64,000 nt of DNA from Halocaridina rubra (taxonomy: Eukaryota > Arthropoda > Malacostraca > Decapoda > Atyidae), in NCBI GenBank assembly GCA_037179515.1, contig JAXCGZ010019297.1, positions 1 to 64,000 of the forward strand. The letters run 5' to 3'. The translations under genes and the position numbers were made by a program. Shown here piece by piece: positions 46,801 to 58,812 of the stretch. The notes under the pieces are model-generated. The model had not been told where the DNA came from. It did not search any database and saw nothing but the letters and a program-made list of their open reading frames with translations. The stretch's first letter is position 1. Every line of letters begins with the position of its first letter.

Positions 46801-49800
46801 TGTTGACAACATGAGCAATGCCTGTTTGTATTACAGTCTACTGGTTTTTCCCTATAGCTACGATGTTCAGGTTCACCTAAGCCTTCCTTATTTCTTTCAA
46901 GACAGTAATTCCTGTCTTGCCTGGAGTAAGGTCTGCCGCGGTCTTGAGAATGACTTCGTCCTCTAGTTTTGGTTTCGCTCTCGCCGTAACCACTTTGAGA
47001 TGTTTCTTGGTATCGTTCCTCAGATTTACTTCTGGTGTGCCTTAAGTTTCGATTGGAATAATGACCACTCTCATGTCCTTTTATATTCTCGAAGCTTCTG
47101 GGTGGTATCGATTTAGCATATGCCTGATCTACAGTTTTAATTAAATTGATATGCCCTTTTGCAGAAGAGGGGTCAGAGCTTCTATTATATGATCTACTCT
47201 GGGGTAGGATGCATATGCCACTTTCAAGTTCCCTTGAATTTTGATAGTACTCGGCATTGTAATCATTGCAGCTGTGAGGGTCTCGTGAAGAGCGTGCTTT
47301 TTCAGGCAGATTCCTCGCCAAATTCTGCTCACTGCTACCCCTTTGTGGACAGCCTCTAAACTCATTTTTAAAACCTTCACCAATCTTGCATGATGACGAA
47401 AAGTGCTCTACAGTATCTATACCAGCAGATGAACTATCTGCGTGGGACGATATTTTTTGTATGATTCTAATTTCCTCTGAAACATCTCTCTCTCGTCCAT
47501 AAGGATGCGAAATGGAAGGAGTAGTGAATGCAAAATCTTCCGTACGTTTCAGGGATGGCAAGGGCGTGTACTTCCTTTTTAAGGAATCTATCACACCTGC
47601 ATTTTGAGGGAGCAAATCTCTGGGGCTGAAAAGACAAAAGTAAATATTAAATACTTGCAAAAGAAGTGCATATTATTTGTTATACGTTTCTTATACATAC
47701 ATATTCATTGGCCATAATCCCCTTGTAAGGGGGGTGGCCAATTCAATACACACACTTTCACCAGAAGTCAAACAAACCTTAAACACTCCTCTTCGCTCTC
47801 TGGGGATAAACAGATACTCCAAGTACTCCGCCTACCACCCTGATTGAGTCACCCACAAGGTATGTAGGCAAGAATTCTTATGTGATTATGATTAAATTCA
47901 TAATGGTATGAGGGCAAGGATTTTTACATAATTATGATTAAATTTATAATGAGAATTATATACACACCTGGTTCTTATTTTAACAGGTGGAGAAGGAGGA
48001 TGTCTCTTTAAAGCTTCATTTTGATACCTTGCAGAATGATGTTCCATTTCCATGTTTTTTTCATACCCAGAAGCATTACCTTCTGAAATGGCAGGAAGGG
48101 GCATTCGGGCAAGGTTTGTGCTGGTCACGGTTGACATGGTGTACATTCCGCTGTCCGACATCCTCGAAATATCTGTCTTGGTGCCGACGTTCATAAAGGG
48201 ATGGTGAAGAATGGACTGCAAGCAAATCCTCTCTTTTGGATTTTTCTTGAGACATTCGTAGATAAGCGAACGTGCATTTGTAGAGACACTATCCGGGATC
48301 TAAAGTAAAACATTGTTTTTAATATGGGAATAATTAATCCTGATTTTGTGTCACTATTAGTGTCTATTATGGGGTGGACACAGACAGAGTAAGGCTGGGA
48401 AATTAAGAATGGATGTCCTTTATAACGCCCCATGGCTTTGTCAACTCCTGAGTCGAGCATTCTACAGCTACCACTATGGCAGTCCTCCTTGATGTATCAT
48501 TAATTAATGATTCAAACTAAGACTACAAGACATATAATAAGAAATTAACTCTAAATCAGCAATATAACATGCAGAGGCTATGAACTATGCCACACCATCA
48601 TCAGTATAATAAGAAAATAATTACAGATAAATAAAAGAACACATAATACCTGGAATATACACATTATTATCTTGTTGCTTGTCCTTTTGCCTTGAGTATT
48701 ACAACTTGGAAACAGTAGGTAACCAGTACGAGACATTTTTGACGCCACTTACTAAGTTTCTTACAGCAAAAATTTTACACTTTGGGAGTACCAATTTTAC
48801 ATATCTGAGAAAAGTTTTTATTCAAATTGTTCTTGCAAATGATTTACAGTTTTACTTGTAAGTAGATAGCAATATTTTCTGGCAAGTTCTTCATATGGGC
48901 TGTATACTTATATAAAACTAAGAGAGCACTTGCATAAACACCAGAGACCACATGTAAAATGAGCGAGCGAGATAAAGGGAAAACTATGAAGCCACCACGT
49001 GCCTTCACACATTTCTCGGGTCTCACAGCTTGCACAATAAATTAAACCACCATTTTTTGTTTTGCCATAAATTCAGGACAACATAAGTTGAAGCAATGCA
49101 AGTTATGGCCCTCCTTTACTATCTTCAATATTTCTTTCTCTACAGCATAAAACAACACATTTAAGTAAAATCACTCTGAACTATGATGTTTGTAAACAAC
49201 TTACCTTGTAATCTCCAATCACAACTCGAGTGAAAATACATTCCTTGGCACCTTCACCCTCAAAAGGTGGACGACCAACAAGCATTATGAACAACATGCA
49301 ACCAAGACTCCAAACATCAGCTTGAAAACCATGGGCACTACGAGTTGCTACTTCTGGGCTGAAAAAAACAAAAGGCTAGTTATTACTATGAATTTCATGT
49401 GTCAATATTAGTCCCCAATGTGGTGGTGGACACAGAAAAATTATAGCTGGGCAATTAAGACTGGAAGCCCTTCCTAATACCCTGCCATGGACTCAATTGT
49501 AGGTTTGTCATCTTCCGAGTCAAGTATTCTACCACCACATGAAGGCAGTCTCAACTAACAACTATAACTTAAATCATATAATCTATATAAAGCACTTTAT
49601 ATATCAAATCAAATTATAACTTTCAACAATCTATTGGATACTGTACTTAAATTAGTATATATATATACAATGACTGCAGTCCTCCTTGTAAAGGGGCAGA
49701 GACAAAGCACACACTTTCATCAGAAACTAATACAGCTCAATCACTCCTTGGGGATAAAGGGCTGCCAATTTATTCTCCCCCACAACCCTGTTTGATACAC

Positions 49801-52800
49801 CCACAAGGATCTTTTGTCTTGAGCCAAACAGCCTCAGCTGGTTGCATGAGAAAAAGTTACCTTTTTTTATTTACCTCATGTAATTTGGAGTGCCACACAT
49901 TGTAGTGTGGCGATCATCTGGGCGCTTCATAGTTGCCAAACCAAAATCAGCAATTTTGACTCTTCCATTATCATCTAAGAGTATGTTGGATAATGTTAAG
50001 TCTCTGTGCAGAATGGAATGAGACTGAAGATACAACATGCCTGATAATATCTGGCTTAGGAATTCTCGAGCTGTAACGTAAAAAAGAATTAAGACAATTA
50101 GAACAACATATCTCTGCAACTGTTGTAATTACTTTGCTCTTGTTGCAAATATATAACCATACTGACGAGAAACACTACTGACAAACATCAATATATTTTC
50201 AAGGCATGAAAGTAACTTCTTAACATTATTATTACTTCCATTCCCACATCTATAATGAGTCAGTGTTCCTGATTAGGCCCATCAATAGTCCTTGGATTTG
50301 TCTTTGATCTCTTAGCCCTTTCTCCCTTAACTCCTCATTCACTTACTAAAGATATGAAAGCAACAATCTGTCTCTCTCTCTCTTTTGATACTGTTGGTTT
50401 GAAATCACAGAAAGCTAAAAGCAATAATAAAGCTAAGCGTGTCTGTATAATAATTAGCTAAATGAAGGTTCATTAATTTTCTCAATTTTCCTGGATGCAC
50501 ATCACCTACTCCCAAAGACAAAAGCAGAATGGACGTCAACTAAAGTTGCCTTTTTATTTATTATACTGCTGCAATAAATATACTTTTGGAAGTAGATTGT
50601 CAGCCTCTACACCTACATCATTTAGTCACCTCCCATACAATCAAACATATGCAATATTGCAAGGTTTACACCCACATAGGCCAACAACACAACATACTCT
50701 CCCTGAGAGCTCTGTGAGAAAGCCCAGGATCAGAGCTATTACACTAGGCATCTCAGGGAAAACAACAACATTAACAACCCCCACATATGCTTGATATGAG
50801 TGCAAAATACACCTAGAAATTTTACTATTATAAAAGAAATAAAAAACATACTTACCTTCATTTTCATAGAGGTTTCTCTGCAGGCTTTTAATATATTTCT
50901 GGAGTTCACCATTTCGACAAAGTTCCAATATGAGATAAACGTAATGATCATCCTCAAAGAAAGTATAAAGTTTCAAAATGGAAGGATGATTTAACTGAGA
51001 GTGAATCGTTACTTCCTGACGCACCCTTTCAGTAAGGCCGCCAGCATCGATCTTGCCAATGTCTATCTGGAGTGTCAATAGGCAATTAATTATTTTGCAA
51101 GTTATTTTATTACAGGCGAGAAAAGTATTCAAAATACAATGAAAAAAAAAATCTGTAAGTATGGAAGTTCTCTTAATATTCATCATACTCCTGAATGAAA
51201 ATGTTTTGAATACTTCAGTAAACTTTCAATGGGGTTGGGCACATACAGGATTAAGATAGGGAATTACGTCTGTATGTCCTTCCTAACACCCTATGGTGTA
51301 AAAGAACACGGATTCCTCACTTCCCAAGCTGAATGCCCTAATCACTGTGCTACCGCAGACCCCATTTAGACATTCTAATATAAGGAATGAAAAAAAAAAA
51401 TTAGAATATCAAAGCCAATTCACAAAAGTTACTGAACACTTACCATCTTGATCGCCACTTCCACGCCAGTCCTTCGACATGTTCCCCTGCGTACGATGGC
51501 AAAGCCACCTTTCCCAAGTTGTTCGCCAACATCGTAATCCTGAAATATAAAGCATGTTGTAGTCTGCCATTTTATGGACCACTACTAATCCCCAATTGAA
51601 TGGGGGCGGATGCAGACATGTTGGTGCTGGGGAATATAGTGGATATAGAAGCCTAATTTGACAGATAAGGCAATCAGTAGTAAAAGAAAAAGGTAAAAAA
51701 ATTAATCGACCTTGTAAAACACTTCAACTTGCTTGAGACAGTAACTGGTGACAAATAATCATTAGCTAACTGAAATTCGTTTAAAATTAAAGAATACTTC
51801 TGTCACAGTACACCTTCTCCTGTAAAAGCAATATCACCAATCAAAACCATAAGAAAAAAAAAAGTGATGCTGGTAGTGGAGAGGAATAACTTAAAAGCAA
51901 CATTTACCTTAAATTATCTTCCATACAAAAGACTTACTTTTTATCTTATTTTAGTACATGATTGCCAGTACATAGCTACAATTCATGTTAAGACAGGTGG
52001 TCACAATCCTCACGTATATTCCTAGTCTAACAGTTTGTTATAAACTCATGCTTATAAGCATGTGCACTTGAATAAGCTCTTTAAGCTATCATGAGTGTGT
52101 AATAGTTATATATTTCTAAAGACTGAGCTAATATAAACTAAACTAGGAGGTTCTAAAGGCATTTGAGAGAACAAAAGTTAACTGTGACTGACAGCTCTGC
52201 ACATATCTGTAATCTATCGAGAGTTAAGTCGGACTGTTGATTCTGGTAGTGCTAGGAGGGAGATGGGGAAAGCATAATTGTATTATGCATAACAGCACTA
52301 CCAAGCTTAACCTAACAAGCTCACCTAACCTTGCATAACTAGTAGATTGAGTAAGCGAATGCAGATATGATGTGCAAAAATGAAGGTACGTAACTAACCT
52401 ACCTAACCTAGTTTTCAGGAGTGGTTGACATCAGCTTTGGACATACATCAAAGAATAACTATTTGATGAGGTGTAAAAACAAGTTATGAATTGCGCATAA
52501 AACTAATTTTAACCTAGTCTGATTATCCTAGGTCAAAGTATGAAATCTCTCTTGCTTCCCTTGCTGATATTCTTTCTTTCTTTGTTCTTTCTTCCCACAG
52601 GTAGGCTTTTTAGCCTGTCAGTGCAGAGAGATACAATGTCCGGCTTGCAAGGCCTGTCGACATCAGTTTTTGGTCCACGGCTCTCAAAAATTTAAGAGCT
52701 ACCCTCATCCCCAACCTAGGGGACGCGTCCAGCCTAATATGTGTTTATGGGATGCCATAATGAACAGGCACTGTGGCACTGTAAATTAAGATGCAATGAC

Positions 52801-53129
52801 AGGCTAAGTGTAGCCACCGAGGCAGAATTACTCTGTGATAAAGTCTCATTAAATTTTTACTTTCACACCCTCGAGGATAATTGCAGATATGGTTAAAACC
52901 ATAACTTGTTTCCGATATAGAATGATCTAACCTCTCATAATCAGTCTCATTAAACCAAATAATTATAAACCAAAATTCAAAAACACACAAAATTAAAATC
53001 ACTGAAAAGCCATTATGTCCAGACGCCAAAGTCGCATTACCAAGTTTTCGTCCTAAATAGAATTTTATTCTTATTTTATTAAGAAAAAATATATGAATTT
53101 ACCTCAATAGTGTTCCCAAAATCCGTCAT
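40812..53129 (-). CDS. PLK4: serine/threonine-protein kinase PLK4 (centriole duplication)
   Basis: Exons, 5' to 3' on the - strand: 53129-53103, 51539-51444, 51066-50856, 50070-49875, 49358-49205, 48299-47968, 47625-46290, 45409-45267, 44301-44186, 43612-43479, 42723-42514, 41547-41374 and 41057-40812 (stop TGA). All are GT/AG and in phase, giving 1124 residues (human 970). PLK4 is the master kinase of centriole duplication. The kinase domain (about 10-265) has GKGGFAIV, Lys40 (VAIKM), HRDLTLSN (Asp135), DFG 153-155, and T-loop [19 protein letters not shown] (277-282) is the conserved beta-TrCP degron. The 445-codon exon 7 is a low-complexity linker. The cryptic polo boxes start near [12 protein letters not shown] and continue through [27 protein letters not shown] and [20 protein letters not shown]. 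Polo box 3 is near [25 protein letters not shown]. The start, [20 protein letters not shown], fits the short family N-terminus. Confidence 0.95.
41090..41285. repeat. tRNA-like head plus MITE-like fragment in the last PLK4 intron
   Basis: At 41090-41150 'cccctggctgggattcgaac' and 'attactgtgccaagcctaca' form a - strand tRNA-like head. At 41205-41285 'gacttgccttgtaaatataa' and 'tccttcacaagatcc' belong to the MITE-like family. Confidence 0.55.
41865..42455 (-). repeat. two family A SINEs in a PLK4 intron
   Basis: Copies at 41865-41997 and 42307-42455, both in the same orientation as PLK4 transcription. Between them is plain AT-rich intron. Confidence 0.7.
42757..42935 (+). repeat. dispersed repeat, family B
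   Basis: Begins 'aatcccccttgtaagggggg' then 'tggcagagccaaagcacac', and ends 'gtttgggtcatacactgg'. It starts about 35 bp upstream of PLK4 exon 11 (in gene sense). Confidence 0.75.
42936..43478. other. PLK4 intron, nothing recognised
   Basis: Includes 43141-43368, which is open on the - strand but resembles no family I know. No repeat identified. Confidence 0.45.
44865..45215 (+). repeat. tRNA-derived SINE, family D (full length)
   Basis: Head with A-box-like 'agtggtagcaactggggttg' and B box 'caggttcgatcctgg'. The body has 'gtcagtgatttcctatag', 'ggctccacgtgattggag' and 'gctatatgataggtatata'. The end repeats a 'ctctgctt-tcatt-gagacc' block twice (about 45120 and 45180). The AMPK beta intron 3 copy at 25255 is the 3' part of the same family. 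Confidence 0.75.
45535..45722 (-). repeat. family A SINE
   Basis: Core 45580-45722, preceded by a 45-bp block shared with 10925-10990 and 26005-26050. Lies in a PLK4 intron. Confidence 0.7.
47710..47880 (+). repeat. dispersed repeat, family B
   Basis: Has 'aatccccttgtaagggggg', 'ccaattcaatacacacac' and 'cactcctcttcgctctctgg'. Lies in the intron between PLK4 exons 6 and 7. Confidence 0.75.
48340..48485 (-). repeat. tRNA-derived SINE, family A
   Basis: Starts about 40 bp from PLK4 exon 6; same orientation as the gene. Confidence 0.7.
49395..49840. repeat. family A SINE (-) and family B repeat (+) in one PLK4 intron
   Basis: Family A copy at 49395-49550 and family B copy at 49672-49840. The A copy begins about 35 bp upstream of the exon 5 acceptor. 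Confidence 0.7.
50120..50850. other. PLK4 intron 3, nothing recognised
   Basis: AT-rich with a short CT run at 50370-50382. No SINE or coding signal identified. Confidence 0.45.
51218..51640 (-). repeat. family A SINE copies around PLK4 exon 2
   Basis: A full copy at 51218-51364 and a truncated one at 51570-51640 bracket exon 2 (51444-51539). Confidence 0.65.
51645..53100. other. PLK4 intron 1
   Basis: Mostly AT-rich, with CCTAA pentamers at 52310-52410. 52555-52755 ('cttcccacaggtaggctttt', 'tagcctgtcagtg') shares a short block with 15665-15695. It probably carries an unclassified repeat. No exon seen. Confidence 0.45.
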
Positions 53130-53620
53130 ATTCCTCATATACAATAAATAACTTCATTGTTTAAATGTTTTCATCATTATTTTCATCTAACTTCAACATT
53201 CCAAACTTGTTTGTTTTCATTTTTCCCACTTCATACGATTGTGATCATCCTATTGGTCCAGCTTGCTTGATTCAACCAATCACAATAAAGGTAACTTTCA
53301 ATTCCAGTTAATATGATTGGTTGATTCCCAGAGACATTGACCAATGACAAACGGTTTAACAACTTGATGGTCGATTTGTTTGTAGACTCGTTTTTGCTCT
53401 CACCCTAAAGTCTTATATAGAAAAAATATAATTATAAAATTAATTAGAATTTGGTTTTTCCTAATTATAAAAATAAATGTCTAAAAAATTTAAGGTTTAT
53501 TCTTTATTATTGACCAATCACAGAAAGTTTATCATAGTGACGGTCGATTGTTTGTAGACTCGTTACTGTACAAGACCTCAAGTCTAATCTAAAAAAAAAA
53601 TACAATGAATATAAAGTAAT
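53130..53620 (-). promoter_or_regulatory. PLK4 promoter region with CCAAT-box cluster
   Basis: Upstream of the PLK4 ATG. CCAAT pentamers lie at 53276, 53341 and 53514, with reverse ATTGG at 53252 and 53316. Part of the region is an imperfect direct duplication: 53337-53425 and 53510-53600 both have 'ttgaccaat-aca', 'gtcgatt' and 'tgtttgtagactcgtt'. CCAAT boxes bind NF-Y and are common in cell-cycle promoters. That role here is inferred. Confidence 0.5.
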
Positions 53621-53814
53621 TATAAATACATTTATGAGGACTAAAATTACTGAAAAACGCAAATAACTATTTATTGAATATTTAAAGACATTGAGTAAAT
53701 GCAGAGGTGGTTCTTCTGGTACTGAGGTACATCAGGTGCCTATTCTGAGATTGATGCAGTTCTTATATTGTAAGCATTACTTTCTATTTTCGTTATTCAC
53801 AGTATGTTAGAGAG

Positions 53815-53965
53815 ACCGCTGCAGAGTAGCCAGTAGAGTTCTCGATTAAAGAGATGATGGACCTGCGTTCAATCCCACTGCGGAGCCATAGGAAGGGCAT
53901 CCATCCTAAAGTCCCCAACGTCAGTCTATCTGTGTCCAGCCCCAAATGGTAGGTAATAATTGCAC
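53815..53965 (+). repeat. tRNA-derived SINE, family A
   Basis: Plus-oriented, with 'gttctcgattaaagagatga' in the head and 'tctatctgtgtccagcccc' in the body. Confidence 0.65.
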
Positions 53966-54242
53966 ATAAACGGTAAATTATCAGCTAATTTGTTATTTTT
54001 TATTTATATATTGTAATAAAAGATAAAAAGTTAAGATAAAAAAAATTGAAAAACGAAGAAATTAATAATAAATGCAAGCAAAAGTTATGTCATGATAATA
54101 AATGCAATATAATAGACAAATTGGATGCGTTTATTGTAAATATTTAAAAAAAAATAAAGTCTTCAATTTATAATTTACACTCAAATAAATATGAACGTAT
54201 CGAATAACTGTTAAAATCTATATCATTATTGCATACATATAT

Positions 54243-54445
54243 ATATGGCCCCATTCCCCCTTGTAAGGGGAGTGGCCGAAACAAGAAATAAACATTCACT
54301 TCGATCACATATACCTCAGCTCCTCCTCTTAGCTCCTTGGAGATAAAGGGCTGCCACATTCCCCCCTATTCATCCTACTTGGGTCACCCACAAGGTAGTG
54401 GGGCAAGTATAATCTACAATGAGATCCGACAGCCGCAGCTGGTTT
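54243..54445 (+). repeat. dispersed repeat, family B
   Basis: Has 'ccattcccccttgtaagggg', 'ctcctcttagctccttgg' and 'acttgggtcacccacaagg', ending 'gccgcagctggttt'. Confidence 0.75.
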
Positions 54446-54589
54446 ACTAAAATCTAAAATATGGAGTCACAGGAATGATGTAGGATAAGTTAAAATAAGA
54501 TTAAGAAAAAAGAGAGTTCATGTAAGATAAGAGCCTTGAAGAAGATAAGAAAATAATAAGAATAAATAGAAGATAAGCAAGAATATGGC

Positions 54590-54771
<182 letters not shown>

Positions 54772-54894
54772 CTCCAGAAGAATTGGGACCTGCCTTTTAT
54801 CAACAGTGAAGGAAAGTTAGGTTAGGTTAAGCTAGGTCAAGTGGATCAACTGCAGAAGACGCTCCACAGTACTGTCAACTGGAGAAAATACATC

Positions 54895-57060
54895 ATACAT
54901 ACATATACCTTGGCTGTTTCCCCCTTTAATTGGGGGGTAGCCGACATCAAGAAAGGAAAACAAATAGGGGGATTACTTTGCTCTATGGGCAATGACGAGG
55001 GAGCTAGCGACCGTTCAGATGGCACTGCTGGAGTGCCACAGCCCATCCTCCCTGCTCTTCCACAACCTGTGTCGCTTCACAACTGCCAGCTCCTCCTACT
55101 GCCCCTACCACAGGGCTATCTCTGTAAGATGCAGCCCCGTGGTAACAGCAGATGCCCATCAGAGCCGCGTCACAATCGTTCACCACTCATTCCTATTCCT
55201 AGCACGCTCGCTTGCTTCCCTCACATCCATCCTCCTATCATTCAGGGCTCTCCTTACTCCATCCATCCATCCAAACCTAGGCCTCCCTCTAGCATTTCTC
55301 CCATCAACTCTCGCATTCATCACCTTTTTCAGCAGCCTTTCATCATCCATCCTTTCCACATGGCCAAACCATCTCAGAACATTCATATCTACTCTGGCTG
55401 CAATTTCTCTCCTCACACCCGTTCTTGCTCTCACCACTTCATTCCTAACCCTATCCAATCGAGATACACCAATCATACTCCTCAGGCATTTCATCTCAAA
55501 CACATTTAGTTTCCGTCTCTCACTTACTTTCATACCCCATAACTCTGATCCATACATCACAGTTGGCACAACCACTTTCTCATACAAAACTTTCTTAACA
55601 TTCATTTCCAACCCTCTATTCTTCATCACTCCTTTCAATGCACCCAACACTTTACATCCTTCATTCACTCTGTGACACACATCTGCTTCCACTCCACCAT
55701 TTGCAGCTATAACCGAGCCTAAATACTTAAACTGATTAACCTCCTCAAGTGTCTCTCCATTCAACATAACATTCAATCCAGCGCCATCCTCATTTCTTGT
55801 ACACCTCATAACCTTACTCTTTCCCACATTCAATCGCAGCTTCCTTCTCTCACACACCATTCCAAATTCTGACACTAACTGACACAGCTTTTCCTCTGAA
55901 TCTGCCACCACCACAGTATCATCTGCAAACAGCAACTGATTCAGCTCCCACTCGTTATCATCCCCATCTACCATTCTCAAACCTCGACCACGCACTCGCT
56001 CATTCACCTCTCTTACAACTCCATCAATATACAAATTGAACAGCCATGGTGACATCACACATCCCTGTCTCAGTCCCACACTCACTGGAAACCACTCACT
56101 TACTTCATTCCCTACCCTAACACAAGCTCTACTACCCTCATACAAACTTGATTTCATATAATCTCAAAACATTCCACATAGCCTCTCTATCAACTCTATC
56201 ATATGCTTTCTCCAGATCCAAAAATGCAAAATACACATCCTTACCCTTTGCTAAATATTTCTCACATAACTGCCTAACTATAAAAATCTGATCTATACAA
56301 CCTCTACCTCTCCTAAAACCACTCTGCACTTCCGCGATCACATATTCTGTCTTATCCCTAATCCTATTAACCAGTATCCTACCATACACTTTTCCTACCA
56401 CACTCAACAAACTTATACCCCTAAAATTACTGCATTCATACATATCTCCCTTACCTTTGTATAGGGGCACTATACAGACAATCACCCAATCCACTGGCAC
56501 CAATGACAACATAAAGCATATATTAAACACTCTCACTAACCATTCCAATGCAGTCACACCCCCTTCTTTCAACATCTCCGCTCTCACACCATCCATTCCA
56601 GGTGCTTTACTTGCTTTCGCTTCATACAATGCCCTTTTCACCTCCTCTCTTGTAATCTCTCTCTCATTTTCATCTCCCATTACTGGCCCTTGAACCCCTC
56701 CCACTGCCACTATAGCTGCCTCTCTATCTTCCTCAACATTCAGCAAGCACTCAAAATATTCTGCCCATCTTTTCCTTGCATCGTTCCCTCTTAACATCTG
56801 TCCATTCACATCTTTCACTGTCTCTTCCATCCTCGATCCACCCTTCCTTGCTCTCTTCACTTCTTTTCAAAACTTCTTTTTATTCTCCTCATATGACCTA
56901 CTAAAATCCTGTCCCCACCTAACATTTGCCAACCTCTTCTCTTCCTCTACCTTACGCTTGGTTTCCACATTTTTCTCCCTATATCTTTCATACTTCTCCC
57001 TACTTTTACCACTGCAGCCATTCCTCAAAAGCCCTCTTTTTCTCTTCCACCTTCATTTTC
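54895..57060 (-). mobile_element. non-LTR retrotransposon (LINE), RT-bearing, decayed
   Basis: On the - strand, 56860-56138 encodes the RT start (GFRRGRGCIDQIFIVRQL, FAFLDLEKAYDRVDREAM). A second frame, 56157-55180, continues with SVGLRQGCVMSPWLFNLYID, LLFADDTVVVADSEEKL, KYLGSVIAANGG, VMYGSELWGMK, RWFGHVERMDDERLLKK and ARGRPRFGWMDGVRRAL. A stop lies just upstream at 56868. The two frames meet where several expected residues seem missing, so there is a small deletion or frameshift. The 3' UTR runs to about 54895 and ends with the block shared with 15022-15134. The clade is uncertain (RTE/jockey-like architecture). The 5' side is interrupted by the Gypsy element and appears to resume at 60956. 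Confidence 0.85.
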
Positions 57061-57407
57061 ATGGTAGAGTAAGAGATCAGTTATTTATGGCTGTAGATGC
57101 TGAAGTTTATTTTTCAAATATAGTGGCTCTCAACATAGATCTCCAAGCAATGACCTCTCAGGCTATTTTGGAGAGAATTTTGAACATGGAAAAAGCATTT
57201 GTAAGTGAGAAAGATGAGGTTCAGTCACAGGTTCAGGTTGTAAGAAGAAAATATGTAGGTGTATCTTGTCAACATTGTGGTTCCTCTCATGACAGCTTTT
57301 ATTGTAGATTTAAGCATTTATCATGTTATAATTGTCATAAAAAGGGTCATTTACAGAAGGTTTGTAAAGAAGCCAAAAGAGAGAGTGGTTATAGTACAGC
57401 TAAAGGT
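57061..57407 (+). pseudogene. Gypsy gag fragment with zinc knuckles
   Basis: The frame reads RVRDQLFMAVDAEVYFSN onward and ends at a stop at 57408. Its N-terminal half is missing at the junction with LINE DNA. Two C-rich knuckles lie at about 57268-57375. Confidence 0.75.
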
Positions 57408-57476
57408 TAATATAGACCAAGCAAGAAAGATTTTAGTAGTAAACCTAAGTTTAATAGTAGGAAAACTGTAAAGATT

Positions 57477-57803
57477 GTGAATGATCAAGATGTATCATTA
57501 AGTTATAATGATGATGAGGATGATAAAGTGTTAACTGTCAGAGATAAAATCTATGCTGTTCATGCTGAACAATTTTATTTTTCTGTTAATAAGATCCAAG
57601 TTCCTTTTGAGGTTGATAGTGGTGCTACTGTTTCAACTTTGAATAAAGATTGGGTTGAGAAGTTGAATTTGAAAGTTGAACAATGTAAGAAACCCTTACA
57701 GGCTTATGATGATTTTAAAATAAAGGTTTTGGAAAAAGTGATTGCTCCTGGATATAATGTATCACAGGTCTTTTATGTTGTTGGTTCAAAGAATACAAAT
57801 TAA
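57477..57803 (+). pseudogene. Gypsy protease-region frame
   Basis: Contains the retroviral-type aspartyl protease signature VDSGATVS at about 57612. It ends in a stop at 57801, before the RT frame. Confidence 0.75.
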
Positions 57804-57852
57804 TGTGGTAAAAATTTAATGAAACAAGTTGGTATTTATTTAGCAGGATTAG

Positions 57853-58812
57853 ATGGATGTTCATAATGTAAGTGTTGAACAAGTGTTTGAAGATTATAAT
57901 GTTAATGTAAGCAAACCTATTTCTAGAATTGTAGCTAAAATTCATTTAAAGAGTGATGCTATTCCAAAGTTTGTAAAAGCACGTACTGTTCCATTTTACC
58001 ATAAAGAGATGGTTGAAGTGGCCATTGATAAACTTGTAAGTGAAAATATTATAGAATCTGTTTCTCATAGTGAATGGGCTGCGCCTATTGTACCTGTGTT
58101 AAAAGAGAATAGGAAAGAAATTCGCATATGTGCAGATTTTAAGCATTTGAATAAGCAAATACAATGTGATAAATACCGCTTGCCTAAGATTGATGAACTT
58201 TTGTGCAGTGTTGGCAAAGGCAAAATCTTTTCTAAGATTGATTTGAAGAATGCATATTTGCAAATACCTGTTGAAGAACAAAGTCAAGAGTTTTTAGTTA
58301 TTAATACACACAAAGGAATGTATAAATACAAGAGGTTGCCCTTTGGCTTGTCCTCTTCTCCTGGTATTTTTCAAAGATTTATTTCACAGATCGTATGTAA
58401 TATTGATGGTGTTGCTGCATATATGGATGATATAGTTGTCAGTGGTGAAACTAAAGATGAGCATGATGAGAGACTCAAGAAAGTTTTAAATGTGTTGCAA
58501 TCTCATAATGTACAGATAAATAAGAGTAAAACAGTTTTAAATATGGAATGTATTGAATATTTAGGTTACTGTATATCAAGTGAAGGAATAAAACCACCCC
58601 CAAAGAAGGTTAAAGCAATTTTGGATGCTCCTTGTCCTACCTCAGTAGCAGAGGTCCACTCATTTTTAGGGATGATTACATTTTACTGTAGATTTATTAA
58701 GAATTTTTCAACTAAATCAGCTCCATTGTATGATTTATTGAAAAAAGGTGCCAAGTTTGAATGGACAAAGATTGAACAGAATGCATTAAATGTCTTAAAC
58801 AAGATTTTGTAG
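57853..58812 (+). pseudogene. Gypsy reverse transcriptase
   Basis: RT motifs in order: ICADFKHLNKQI, SKIDLKNAYLQIPV, LPFGLSSSPGIFQRF, YMDDIVVS, and LGYCISSEGI. It ends prematurely at 58810-58812 because of a frame change just upstream; the RNase H frame overlaps from about 58795. Confidence 0.85.

Noticed and set aside
54841..55675. Proline/serine-rich frames on the + strand over the LINE
   Set aside because: Antisense shadows of the - strand reverse transcriptase and its 3' UTR.
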